The translations under genes were made by a program, and so were the position numbers. This document shows, in pieces, positions 16,211-23,960 of a stretch of DNA of 23,960 bases (the first letter of the stretch is position 1; each line of letters opens with the position of its first letter). Below the pieces are notes generated by a model. The model had not been told where the DNA came from, made no database searches, and worked only from the letters and a program-made list of their open reading frames with translations. The stretch is taken from positions 1-23,960 of the forward strand of contig JBGCEI010000180.1 of assembly GCA_045106295.1 (NCBI GenBank). Direction: 5' to 3'. Source of the stretch: WTJX01 sp045106295. Lineage in GTDB: Bacteria; Bacteroidota; Bacteroidia; Cytophagales; JAAEPT01.

Positions 16211-16258
16211 TTATTACTTGAGTTTTCTATTTTGGAATTTGCTATTTATAATTCATCC

Positions 16259-17131
16259 CTACCAACTCCCTGAAGCTCCACCTCCACCGAAGCCTCCGCC
16301 ACCACCGGAAAAACCTCCACCAGAGAATCCGCCTCCACCAGAAAAGCCTCTGCCTCCTATGTAACCACCACCAAAACCTCCTCTTCGACTTACCTTACCA
16401 GATGATGATGACATTAATAAAATGAATAAAGCATAAATACCCCCTCCTATTACCCCACTAAACAACAAAAAACCAACCACTCCCGCTACTCCCCCTCCAG
16501 ACAACAGCCCTAACGGTTTCCCTATTTTTTTCTTCAGTTTCTGAGTCATAATTAGTAAAAACGGATAAGCAAACATGGCTATCACAAAAAAGATTGGATT
16601 AACGCCTATTCCTACCTGTCTATTTGTTTCAGTTACCGCAGGCAATTCTTCTCCTTGCACCAAATGAATAATTGCATCTACACCTTGACTCACTCCTCCA
16701 TAAAAATCTCCTGTTCTAAACTGAGGTGTAATGATTTGAGAAATAATTCGTTTTGCATATGCGTCTGGTATTGCTCCTTCTAGTCCATACCCCACTTCAA
16801 CTCGTAGCTTACGGTCTTCTTTGGCAATTAGTAACAATACTCCATCGTCCACTTTTGCTCTACCAATTTTTTCATGTGCCACTTCTATGGCAAACTGTTC
16901 AACCGTATAGTCACCCGTAGTAGGAACAATTAAAACTACAACTTGACTTCCTTTCTGCTTTTCAAAAGCTTCTAATTTCCGTTCTAACTGATCTATTTGA
17001 GAGGCTGTAAGTGTGCCTGTATGGTCATTCACCCAAGTCTTTACTAACTCTTTATTTGGTTTCTCTTGTGCGGCACTTAGCTGTACAACAACTAGAAAAA
17101 AGAATAATATGCTCCATTTAATCCAACGCAT
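16259..17131 (-). CDS. TPM-domain protein with signal peptide and Gly-rich tail (YgcG type)
   Basis: A 290-aa envelope protein. The signal peptide is 1 to about 21 (MRWIKWSILFFFLVVVQLSAAQ). The TPM domain covers about 30-155: WVNDHTGTLTASQIDQLERKL, then KGSQVVVLIVPTTGDYTVEQFA, DDGVLLLIAKEDRKLRVEVGYGLEGAIPDAYAKRI. Two membrane helices follow (about 176-194 and 211-236), then a tail of GFSGGGG-like repeats ending GGGGASGSW. TPM plus membrane segments plus Gly-rich tail is the YgcG layout. The domain would be periplasmic. Start ATG at 17131 gives a full signal peptide. It leads the two-gene TPM unit and is divergent from lemA; a 19-bp palindrome lies 26 nt upstream. Biochemical role unknown. Confidence 0.9.
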   Translation of the reverse strand: MRWIKWSILFFFLVVVQLSAAQEKPNKELVKTWVNDHTGTLTASQIDQLERKLEAFEKQKGSQVVVLIVPTTGDYTVEQFAIEVAHEKIGRAKVDDGVLLLIAKEDRKLRVEVGYGLEGAIPDAYAKRIISQIITPQFRTGDFYGGVSQGVDAIIHLVQGEELPAVTETNRQVGIGVNPIFFVIAMFAYPFLLIMTQKLKKKIGKPLGLLSGGGVAGVVGFLLFSGVIGGGIYALFILLMSSSSGKVSRRGGFGGGYIGGRGFSGGGGFSGGGFSGGGGGFGGGGASGSW

Positions 17132-17156
17132 TCTTTTATTGTATTTTTATCTTGCG

Positions 17157-17175
17157 ATTAAATTAGTAATTTAAT
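17157..17175. promoter_or_regulatory. 19-bp palindrome in the TPM/lemA divergent region (possible operator)
   Basis: ATTAAATTA-G-TAATTTAAT is a perfect 9+1+9 inverted repeat 26-44 nt upstream of the TPM gene's ATG. Its near-loopless form suits a dimeric DNA-binding protein better than an RNA hairpin. The DNA is AT-rich, so chance is not excluded. Confidence 0.35.
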
Positions 17176-17190
17176 GTCAGAAACGAACAT

Positions 17191-17218
17191 AGACTATTAG
17201 ATTTTTAGATAATAAGAC
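17191..17218 (+). repeat. Dispersed AGAYT-word repeat, copy upstream of lemA
   Basis: These 28 bases match 17923-17950 at 25 positions in the same orientation (shared core AGATTTTTAGATA and end AAGAC). The two copies therefore flank lemA as direct repeats about 730 bp apart. Confidence 0.8.
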
Positions 17219-17294
17219 TGTAAGACAAGTCTGCTGTTTTTTGTCTCACTTCTAATACATATATAAAGAAAAAGTAGTAAACTATCATGTGTTC

Positions 17295-17328
17295 GTCTTG
17301 ATACTAGCTACTTGATACTAAATACTAA
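17295..17328 (-). repeat. 34-bp dispersed repeat, copy 2 (inverted relative to 14-47)
   Basis: Perfect reverse complement of 14-47. It ends 5 nt before the lemA ATG, so it forms nearly all of the leader next to the start codon and probably belongs to the lemA mRNA. No Shine-Dalgarno sequence or TAnnTTTG box is visible within it. Confidence 0.9.
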
Positions 17329-17333
17329 TAAAC

Positions 17334-17909
17334 ATGAAAAAATATATCGGAATAGGTGCTCTTGTATTAGTAGCATTATGGGGTATCTCAGCTTACAATG
17401 GGTTGGTAGGCTCTGACGAAGGAGTACAAGCTGCCTGGGGTAAAGTAGAAAGTCAATACCAACGAAGAGCTGACTTAATTCCTAACTTAGTAAATACGGT
17501 AAAAGGTGCTGCTGAAAACGAAAAAGGAATACTAGTAGATGTCATTGAAGCACGTGCAAAAGCGACTCAAACCACCATAGATCCGTCAAAATTAACACCT
17601 GAGATGATGAAAAAATTTCAAGCAGCACAAGGTGAGTTAAGCTCTGCTTTGTCTCGTTTATTAGTAACTGTTGAGCGTTATCCCGACATTAAATCGAATC
17701 AAAACTTCTTGGAATTACAAGCTCAATTAGAGGGGACTGAAAACAGAATAACTGTTGCAAGAGACCGATTCAATGATGTAGTAAAACCATACAATTCTAA
17801 GGTACGGTCTTTCCCTACTGTATTGATTGCTAAGATTCTAGGATTTGATGCAAAAGGATATTTCGAATCTCAACCAGGTGCTGATGTAGCTCCTACGGTG
17901 CAGTTTTAA
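17334..17909 (+). CDS. lemA: LemA family protein
   Basis: A 191-aa membrane-anchored protein. One N-terminal helix (about 4-20, IGIGALVLVALWGISAY) is followed by the helical-bundle LemA domain, with the family hallmark YNGLVGSDEGVQAAWGKVE, QYQRRADLIPNLVNTVKG (about 43-60) and later YPDIKSNQNFLELQAQLEGTENRI (about 112-135) and ARDRFNDVVKPYNSKVRSFP. The domain is expected outside the inner membrane. Its function is not established. In many Bacteroidota lemA is co-directional with TPM genes; here it is divergent from them, with the two repeat families in the 202-nt region between. ATG 17334 is clear. No standard promoter was found. Confidence 0.94.
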   Translation: MKKYIGIGALVLVALWGISAYNGLVGSDEGVQAAWGKVESQYQRRADLIPNLVNTVKGAAENEKGILVDVIEARAKATQTTIDPSKLTPEMMKKFQAAQGELSSALSRLLVTVERYPDIKSNQNFLELQAQLEGTENRITVARDRFNDVVKPYNSKVRSFPTVLIAKILGFDAKGYFESQPGADVAPTVQF

Positions 17910-17910
17910 A

Positions 17911-18000
17911 ATTAAGATTATGAGACTATAAGATTTTTAGATAGCAAGACATTTTCTAATCATCTTATAGTCTTAAGGTCTCACAGTCTACTATCTTAAG
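17911..18000 (+). repeat. AGAYT-word repeat with its own complement: hairpin between lemA and the DUF4837 gene
   Basis: The first half carries AAGATTATGAGACTATAAG-type words; the second half carries the complement (ATCTTATAGTCTTAAGG, CTATCTTAAG). The strongest arms are 17923-17934 and 17962-17973, 12 bp perfect, with a 27-nt loop. Nearly the whole 100-nt gap between the genes is made of this element. No T-tract follows, so it is not a standard terminator, although it might slow read-through or mark an mRNA end. Confidence 0.75.
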
Positions 18001-18009
18001 TTAACCAAA

Positions 18010-19080
18010 ATGAGGTCTTTTTTTTCAAAAGTTACATTTCTTCTATTAATCACAACATGTCTAATTAGTTGCACAGAGATAGACAACAAACTACCTCTCA
18101 TTCCAGATAGTATTGGTAAGGACGGAGGAATTTTGATAGTTGCCCATGAAAACACATGGGAATCGCAACATATTAGTTTACTAAAGAAAGCACTTAGTAA
18201 ATCTTTAAGCGGTTTACCAAAACAAGAGTCTCTCTTTAAAATTTCTACGGCTCCACCACGTATTTATTTCAAAAGTTTAAACCAGTTTAGAACAGTAATT
18301 ATTCCTGTAATTATTCACTCTAGAACAAATTACTACGCTTCATTTACAGAAAATTTAAAAGCTGACTTATTAGCCAAAATAGAAAAAGAAAAAGTCAGTC
18401 TCTTACGTCAGGATGATAAATATGCCAAAGACCAATACATCGTTTACCTTTTTGCTACCACAGAAAATGAACTCAATAAATACCTGTCAGAAAATCAAAA
18501 GCTGCTAAGCAAGTATGTTTCTGACTTAGAAATCAAGCATTTAGCAAAAGAATTAGCTACTAAGAAAAAGAATATTTCAGCAATGAAGGTCATAAAAGAA
18601 AAATTTGGCTTGTCACTTTCTATTCCTGCTGCATACAAGATAGCAAGAGATACAACTGACTTTATTTGGTTACGAAATAGCACTCAAAAAGAAGATTTTA
18701 ATATTTTTATGAGTAAGAAAAAATACAGTTCACCAGACCAATTTCAGGCAAAAAACATCCTAAAATGGAGAAAAGAATTAGGTGAAAAATACATTTCTGG
18801 TAAAGATAAAAGGCAAAGTTTTATGGAAACCGAAAACTACATTTCACCAGCCTTTCAGGAAGAAAGCATAGCTTCTGCTTACGCCAAAAAATGTAGAGGA
18901 ATGTGGAAACTACACAATTTATCGATGGGTGGAACGTTTTTATCTTATGTGTTTGCTAATACGGCATCTAACGAACTCTTTTATTTGGAAGCATTTCTTC
19001 ATAACCCAACCAAATCAAAGACAAATACCCTCAGGGAATTAGAGACAATCCTCAAATCAGCTACTTTCACCGAAAACTAG
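18010..19080 (+). CDS. DUF4837 family lipoprotein
   Basis: A 356-aa exported lipoprotein. The signal peptide has a Cys at position 21 after LIS (lipobox LISC), so it should be lipidated and anchored in the envelope. The mature part shows DUF4837 landmarks: SIGKDGGILIVAHENTWES (about 34-52), LSGLPKQESLFKIS, LSIPAAYKIARDTTDFIWLR (about 202-221) and near the end SMGGTFLSYVFANTASNELFYLEAF with LRELETIL. The family is known to me only from Bacteroidota and has no assigned function. Start ATG 18010 gives the full signal peptide. It is co-directional with lemA (100-nt gap filled with hairpin-forming repeat) and with ruvA. Confidence 0.87.
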   Translation: MRSFFSKVTFLLLITTCLISCTEIDNKLPLIPDSIGKDGGILIVAHENTWESQHISLLKKALSKSLSGLPKQESLFKISTAPPRIYFKSLNQFRTVIIPVIIHSRTNYYASFTENLKADLLAKIEKEKVSLLRQDDKYAKDQYIVYLFATTENELNKYLSENQKLLSKYVSDLEIKHLAKELATKKKNISAMKVIKEKFGLSLSIPAAYKIARDTTDFIWLRNSTQKEDFNIFMSKKKYSSPDQFQAKNILKWRKELGEKYISGKDKRQSFMETENYISPAFQEESIASAYAKKCRGMWKLHNLSMGGTFLSYVFANTASNELFYLEAFLHNPTKSKTNTLRELETILKSATFTEN

Positions 19081-19084
19081 CTAC

Positions 19085-19134
19085 AATCAAGCTTTTTGAG
19101 CTTTGATTATTGCGTTAAACAATAGGGTTTTTTT
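19085..19134 (+). terminator. Possible terminator after the DUF4837 gene
   Basis: Two adjacent hairpins: AATCAAGCT/AGCTTTGATT (19085-19108, one bulged base) and TATTG/CAATA (19108-19124), then GGG and seven T (19128-19134). The second stem is short and the sequence is AT-rich, so strength is doubtful, but position and T-run fit. Confidence 0.45.
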
Positions 19135-19210
19135 AATAGATGTAATATCTTAGCAAGCTGGTTAGTTGTGCACTTACAGCTTTACCATACTGTTTACTTA
19201 AATAAAAGAT

Positions 19211-19819
19211 ATGATTGCCTTCGTTGAGGGAAAAATAACCGTTTTAGAACCTACCTATGTCATTCTAGCAACTGGCGGAATTGGTTATCATATAAATATC
19301 CCTCTATCTACTTACAGTACATTAAAGGAAGCTAAAGAGGCTAAATTACACACCCACTTCCATGTAAAAGAAGATAGTCAATCGTTGTATGGGTTTCATA
19401 CGGAAAAGACAAAAACTTTATTTAAGCTACTGATTTCTGTTTCAGGCATAGGTCCAAACACAGGCTTAATGGTATTATCCTCCATGGAATACGATGAAGT
19501 GGTAAATGCCATTGCTATGGAAAATGTAAATAGCATCAAACAAGTAAAGGGAATTGGGGCTAAAACGGCAGAACGATTAGTCCTTGAGCTGAAAGATAAA
19601 ATCAGAAAGTTAGCTAGTGGAAACGATGTACAAGAACCTTCGTTCAGTAAAGGGGGACAACAAACTAATTCATTCGGCTTACAAGAAGAGGCTATTACTG
19701 CTCTTACCACTTTAGGTATTAGCAAAAATGTGGCAGAAAAAAGCATTCAATCAGCCTTAAAGAAAGACCCTAGCATGAGTTTAGAACAGCTCATAAAATT
19801 CACTTTAAAAGGCAACTAA
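19211..19819 (+). CDS. ruvA: Holliday junction DNA helicase subunit RuvA
   Basis: RuvA binds four-way junctions as a tetramer and loads RuvB for branch migration. The 202-aa protein has the three family domains: an OB fold at 1-63 (MIAFVEGKI...GGIGYHINIPLST), tandem helix-hairpin-helix motifs at about 70-140 (LISVSGIGPNTGLMVLSS and IKQVKGIGAKTAERLVLELKDKI) and a C-terminal UBA-like helical domain (EEAITALTTLGISKNVAEKSI to the end) that contacts RuvB. The acidic or mobile linker is around 140-158. Start ATG 19211. sprA begins 42 nt after its stop in the same direction, so the two are probably co-transcribed. ruvB is not in the window, as is common in this phylum. Confidence 0.96.
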   Translation: MIAFVEGKITVLEPTYVILATGGIGYHINIPLSTYSTLKEAKEAKLHTHFHVKEDSQSLYGFHTEKTKTLFKLLISVSGIGPNTGLMVLSSMEYDEVVNAIAMENVNSIKQVKGIGAKTAERLVLELKDKIRKLASGNDVQEPSFSKGGQQTNSFGLQEEAITALTTLGISKNVAEKSIQSALKKDPSMSLEQLIKFTLKGN

Positions 19820-19861
19820 TTTTTTAAACTAAACAAACCACTACTTACACAATTTTTTCTT

Positions 19862-22800
19862 TTGAAGCGTTTCAGACCGATATTAATAGCGTCCACTTTT
19901 TTCCTTGGCCATTTATGGCTTGGAATAACGCCGTCTGAAGCTTTTTGGAATTCAAATCACGAGTCTGTTTACATCACAGAAGAAGACAGTACCACAGAAG
20001 TAGGAAGTAAACTAAAAAAAGACCGCTTAGGTGATAAATTTTCCAACAAAGAATCGGTATCTCCTATTCAGCTAACACCTAGTAATATCAAGACAGATAT
20101 TAAAATTAATAAAGGACTAAGGGACTACACCGTAGAAGAAAAAATAGGAGATTTAAATTATCGTGCGCCTTCCATTATGACATTCCAAGAATATGCTGAA
20201 TACCAGCGTACGCAGATGATGAGAAATTATTGGAAAAACAATGCCCGAGCTAAAGCGGGACAAGAAGCTGAAAACGACATTAGCCCACCTGTTTTTCAAA
20301 AGAAGAATGCAGCAGGACAAAACATTATAGAAGTACGTCCTTCTGGTTTTGTAAACTTAGACTTTGGCGGAAGGTGGCAAAGAGTAGACAACCCTGCTAT
20401 TGCCGTACAGCAACAACGTGTTGGTGGATTTGAATTTGACCAACAAATACAAATGAATGTAGTGGGGATCATTGGTGATCGACTGAAACTGACCGCTAAC
20501 TGGGATACTAAAGCTATTTTTGATTTCGACAATAACATCAAAATAGAGTATCACGGAAAAGAAGAAGACATTATTCAAGATATTGAGGCAGGTAACGTCA
20601 GTATGCCTATCAAAAACACCTTAGTAAGAGGTGCTCAAAACTTATTTGGTATTCGTGCCGACTTACGCTTTGGTAAATTAGATGTCACCGCTTTGGTTTC
20701 CAATCAACGGGGTAAAACCAAAACCTTAACCATAAAGGGCGGGGGACAGCAACAGTCTGTAAAAGTAGAGGCTAGTGGGTACGACGATTACAGACACTTT
20801 TTTTTAGCACCTTATTTTAGAAATAACTACAATGGTGCTTTTACAAGAAACCCTCAGTTCCCCAACTTTGGGGCAAAAATAAACAGAATAGAAGTCTACG
20901 TAACGAATAGAAACAATACGGTAGACAATGTAAGGAACTTTGTTTCATTGGTTGATTTAGGAGATGGTAATTTACCACGACCTACTACTCTTTTACCCAG
21001 TGACAATGAAAATGGTAGTTTATTTAACGACATTATAAACTTAGCAGGTGTACGAAATGCTGATAATACAATAACTACACTAACAGGATCAGGTCTCGTA
21101 AATGGTACCGATTTCGAAGTAGTTAGAAGCGCCAGAAAACTAGAAGAAGGAAGAGATTTTACCTACCATCCAGATTTAGGGTACATCTCTTTAACTTCAC
21201 GAATAGGAGAAGATGAAGCCATAGGGGTAGCCTTTGAATATTCGGTCAATGGGGTAACCCATCAAGTGGGAGAGCTATCCAATGACTACGCCAACCTAGA
21301 ACAGAATGATGTGATCATTCTAAAAATGATCAAACCACAATCTGTTAAAACTCGTCCTTTCCCTACTTGGGATTTGATGATGAAGAACATTTACCAAGTA
21401 GCTAGTGGATCATTTAGCGAGAAAAATTTCCAATTAAAAGTAGTTTATGAAGACGATGCTACGGGTTTAGACAATCCGGTACTACAAGACGAGCCTTCAT
21501 TAAGTGGGAAAAACTTAGTCAATGTATTGGGGGCAGATAAGTTTAATAACAACGGTGACTTCTCTAGCGATGGAAACTGGGATTATTTGAATGGAACGAC
21601 AGTAGAACCAAAAAGAGGAAGAGTGATTTTCCCTGTATTAGAACCTTTTGGGGCTACGTTAGAAAGTAAAGTTGCTAATGATGACAAATATGTATTCAAT
21701 ACACTCTATGCTTCCACAAAGAATGACGCCATAAATGACAAAGAGAAAGATAAATTCTTTTTAGTTGGACGAGTACAAACTGCCTCTGGAAACGGAACGG
21801 ACATACGCCTATCGGGAATCAACATTGCAGAAAATTCAGTGGTGGTATTAGTAGGTGGAATTAGCTTAACGGAAGGGACAGACTACACAGTGAACTACCA
21901 ACTGGGTAGAGTAAAAATATTAAATCAAGGAGTGCTAAGCTCTGGCAAGGACATTAAAATAACCTACGAGGAGTCTGATTTATTTAATTTCAGAACTAAA
22001 TCATTAGTAGGGGCTCGTTTCGACTACCATGTAAAAAAGAATTTTGATATTGGAGCTACCGTTCTCCACCTAAGTGAACGCCCTGTGTTACGACGAGTAA
22101 ATATTGGTGATGAACCCGTAAAAAACACTCAAATAGGATTAGATGTACACTATCAAGACGATTCTCGATTGATCACCAAATTAGTGGACAAACTGCCCGG
22201 TATCTCTACCAAAAAACCTTCTAATGTGAAAATAGACTGGGAAGGAGCTGTATTTAAACCAGGAAATTCTAAATTCATTGGAGACGATGGAAATGCCTAC
22301 ATAGACGATTTTGAAGGAGCAGAAATCCCTTTTGACTTAGGGAGAAGCCCCATTCGATGGGCGTTGGGAGCTACACCTAAATCAGTAGTATCCGACTCTA
22401 ATACGACAGGACTTGGCATAGGTTACCGTAGAGCAAAACTTTCTTGGTACAACGTAGATCAATCGTTTTATTTTGGGTCAGGAAACAATACTTTAGAGTT
22501 GTCCGATATAGATAAAGAAAACTTTTACTCAGGTAGTTACAATGTTTCAGGAATAAACGGACTTTTTCCTGGTTTAGAACAAAACAATGGACAAAACACC
22601 ATATTGAGCACATTTGATTTGGCTTTCTACCCCTCTGAACGTGGTCCATACAACTACAATCCATTAACTGCTCCTGAAATTGATGCAGCTACTGGTAACT
22701 TTACTGCAGGCACTGAAGAAGATAACTGGGGAGCTGTTACACGAGCCATTACATTTGATACTGATTTTGATAATGCCAACATTGAATTCATAGAATTTTG

Positions 22801-23960
22801 GTTATTAGACCCTTTTATTGAAGGAACAGATGGGCTAACAACTAATACGTCTACATCGAAAGGAGACTTGTATTTTCAACTAGGAAATATCTCGGAAGAT
22901 GTTTTACAGGATAATCGTCATTCCTTTGAAAATGGATTACCAGACAATACAACGTCATCTGATTGGGGAGAGATTACCACACAGCAATTTTTAAATAATG
23001 CATTTGACAACACCAAAGACCGTAATACACAAGATGTTGGTTTAGATGGGTTAAATAATACCGAAGAATTTAATTTCTTTAAAGATACACTAGGGGGTAC
23101 CTTACCATCTAATTTAGCAAACGACCCTTCTTCCGATGATTTCATACACTACAACGACCCAAGCGTAGCCAATGCTACCTTACTAGAAAAGTATAAAAAC
23201 TTCTATGGACTGGAAGGAAATGCTTCTTTAGAAACAACAGATAATGGGTTCTCATTAGCTTCTAAAACTATTCCTGATAATGAAGATTTAAATAATGATA
23301 ATACATTAGGAACGGTAGAAGAATATTTCCAATACAAAGTCCCTCTTTCGCCTGGAGATCTAGATGTTAGCACCAACCCTTTCATTACAGATGTAAGGGA
23401 GGTACTATTAAACTCTTCTGCTACCAGCAAAACAGCTAAATGGTACCAATTCAGAATACCGATTCGTCAACCAAATGATACCGTAGGAAGTATTACCGGA
23501 TTTAAATCCATTAAATACATCCGTACGTTGCTACATGGTTTTGAAAATCCTGTCGTACTAAGAATGGCAAATTTCCAATTAGTATCTTCTCAATGGAGGC
23601 GTTTCCAAGATTCTATTGTGACAACAGGGACATGTACGCCAACTAATAATGCTACTTTCAATTTCTCTACTGTTAACTCTAATGAAAACGCTGCCAGTAG
23701 TAGTGGAGCAAATGTCTCCAATTACATCTCTCCTATTCAACAAGATGTGGATGTATCTTCAGGGCAAGCGCTCAATGTGAACGAACAGGCGTTAAAATTA
23801 ACCGCAACAGGCTTATCTGACGGTGAAACAAAAGCCGTTTTTAAAAACTTAGCGGTTGATCTATTGAATTATGAAACGGTAAAAATGTTTATTCATGCTG
23901 AAACAGACAACCTACCCGCCAGTGATGACTCTGAAGTAAATGCCATTATTCGACTAGGTA
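19862..23960 (+). CDS. sprA: SprA (Sov) family T9SS outer-membrane translocon, N-terminal part; runs off the window
   Basis: SprA is the giant single-chain outer-membrane barrel through which Type IX secretion cargo passes; in gliding species it exports adhesins and motility proteins. The frame is open from 19862 to the last base: 1366 codons, roughly half of a full SprA (about 2,300-2,500 aa). The start appears to be TTG: there is no ATG between the ruvA stop and this point, and the first in-frame ATG is about 100 codons in, after the signal peptide (residues 1 to about 27, ending TPSEA). Hallmarks include TFQEYAEY (about 105), the strand block FDQQIQMNVVGIIGDRLKLTANWDT (about 192-216), IIQDIEAGNVSMPIKNTLVRGAQNLFG, and later YIDDFEGAEIPFDLG. 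Stop codons are absent throughout, so no frameshift. Linked to ruvA by a 42-nt gap. Confidence 0.93.
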   Translation, partial: MKRFRPILIASTFFLGHLWLGITPSEAFWNSNHESVYITEEDSTTEVGSKLKKDRLGDKFSNKESVSPIQLTPSNIKTDIKINKGLRDYTVEEKIGDLNYRAPSIMTFQEYAEYQRTQMMRNYWKNNARAKAGQEAENDISPPVFQKKNAAGQNIIEVRPSGFVNLDFGGRWQRVDNPAIAVQQQRVGGFEFDQQIQMNVVGIIGDRLKLTANWDTKAIFDFDNNIKIEYHGKEEDIIQDIEAGNVSMPIKNTLVRGAQNLFGIRADLRFGKLDVTALVSNQRGKTKTLTIKGGGQQQSVKVEASGYDDYRHFFLAPYFRNNYNGAFTRNPQFPNFGAKINRIEVYVTNRNNTVDNVRNFVSLVDLGDGNLPRPTTLLPSDNENGSLFNDIINLAGVRNADNTITTLTGSGLVNGTDFEVVRSARKLEEGRDFTYHPDLGYISLTSRIGEDEAIGVAFEYSVNGVTHQVGELSNDYANLEQNDVIILKMIKPQSVKTRPFPTWDLMMKNIYQVASGSFSEKNFQLKVVYEDDATGLDNPVLQDEPSLSGKNLVNVLGADKFNNNGDFSSDGNWDYLNGTTVEPKRGRVIFPVLEPFGATLESKVANDDKYVFNTLYASTKNDAINDKEKDKFFLVGRVQTASGNGTDIRLSGINIAENSVVVLVGGISLTEGTDYTVNYQLGRVKILNQGVLSSGKDIKITYEESDLFNFRTKSLVGARFDYHVKKNFDIGATVLHLSERPVLRRVNIGDEPVKNTQIGLDVHYQDDSRLITKLVDKLPGISTKKPSNVKIDWEGAVFKPGNSKFIGDDGNAYIDDFEGAEIPFDLGRSPIRWALGATPKSVVSDSNTTGLGIGYRRAKLSWYNVDQSFYFGSGNNTLELSDIDKENFYSGSYNVSGINGLFPGLEQNNGQNTILSTFDLAFYPSERGPYNYNPLTAPEIDAATGNFTAGTEEDNWGAVTRAITFDTDFDNANIEFIEFWLLDPFIEGTDGLTTNTSTSKGDLYFQLGNISEDVLQDNRHSFENGLPDNTTSSDWGEITTQQFLNNAFDNTKDRNTQDVGLDGLNNTEEFNFFKDTLGGTLPSNLANDPSSDDFIHYNDPSVANATLLEKYKNFYGLEGNASLETTDNGFSLASKTIPDNEDLNNDNTLGTVEEYFQYKVPLSPGDLDVSTNPFITDVREVLLNSSATSKTAKWYQFRIPIRQPNDTVGSITGFKSIKYIRTLLHGFENPVVLRMANFQLVSSQWRRFQDSIVTTGTCTPTNNATFNFSTVNSNENAASSSGANVSNYISPIQQDVDVSSGQALNVNEQALKLTATGLSDGETKAVFKNLAVDLLNYETVKMFIHAETDNLPASDDSEVNAIIRLG

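Noticed and set aside
17295..17328. Recent inversion between the two 34-bp copies as the cause of the divergent lemA/TPM order
   Set aside because: Reversing the 48-17294 segment would move the TPM genes 17 kb away from lemA rather than restore a co-directional cluster, so this simple model does not explain the arrangement.
17923..17973. Hairpin after lemA as a rho-independent terminator
   Set aside because: No T-run follows the stem and the loop is 27 nt; kept as a repeat with unknown effect.
14..18000. Repeats considered as CRISPR or as a tandem satellite
   Set aside because: Copies are few, degenerate, scattered over several gaps and not separated by regular unique spacers; no cas genes are present.
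19166..19195. TTG-N19-TACTGTTT upstream of ruvA as promoter
   Set aside because: The -7 element does not fit TAnnTTTG in register; the spacing match alone is weak.
22398..22664. 88-codon minus-strand frame opposite sprA
   Set aside because: Antisense to an open, recognisable SprA frame; Cys-rich but without any pattern.

Overview
This is a chromosomal window from a member of the Bacteroidota, most likely one of the gliding or T9SS-bearing lineages (Cytophagales, Flavobacteriales or relatives). The evidence is the DUF4290-murA pair, a DUF4837 lipoprotein, ruvA followed directly by a sprA homologue, promoters of the Bacteroidota type (TTTG, about 19-20 bp spacer, TAnnTTTG) and AT-rich DNA with few Shine-Dalgarno sites. 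I cannot fix the genus. The content is mostly core housekeeping. I see no phage, IS element, CRISPR array or defence island.

Layout. 103-2703 (-): mutS. 2704-3063: a gene-free stretch ending in the terminator of a minus-strand tRNA-Met(CAT) at 3064-3137, which has its own promoter. 3336-5594 (+): a UvrD/PcrA helicase. 5690-7708 (+): DUF4290 gene and murA, 3 nt apart. 7739-10927 (-): a secreted M1 metallopeptidase that appears to carry a C-terminal Omp85-like barrel. 11044-11781 (+): an unassigned outer-membrane barrel-like protein. 11822-13738 (+): a RecQ-family helicase with an unusual domain order. 13884-15524 (+): a SulP/SLC26 anion transporter. 15527-17131 (-): two TPM-domain membrane proteins, divergent from lemA at 17334-17909 (+). 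18010-19080 (+): DUF4837 lipoprotein. 19211-19819 (+): ruvA. 19862 to the window end (+): the first 1366 codons of sprA, the T9SS outer-membrane translocon, cut off by the edge.

Functionally the window mixes DNA repair and recombination (mutS, uvrD/pcrA, recQ, ruvA), cell-wall precursor synthesis (murA), envelope proteins (M1-barrel fusion, OM barrel, DUF4837, TPM/LemA set, SprA) and anion transport. No single pathway links them; the neighbourhoods DUF4290-murA, TPM/lemA and ruvA-sprA are recurrent Bacteroidota arrangements as far as I know.

The most unusual non-coding signal is a set of short dispersed repeats confined to intergenic DNA. A 34-bp sequence after mutS is repeated perfectly, in inverted orientation, 17.2 kb away just before lemA. 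A second family built from degenerate AGAYT words surrounds the TPM and lemA genes and forms a hairpin after lemA. Other points worth attention are the M1-Omp85 fusion, a MurA with Asp instead of the catalytic Cys, and two genes (sulP and the M1 peptidase) whose longest open frames start at a TTG that is really part of the promoter -7 box.
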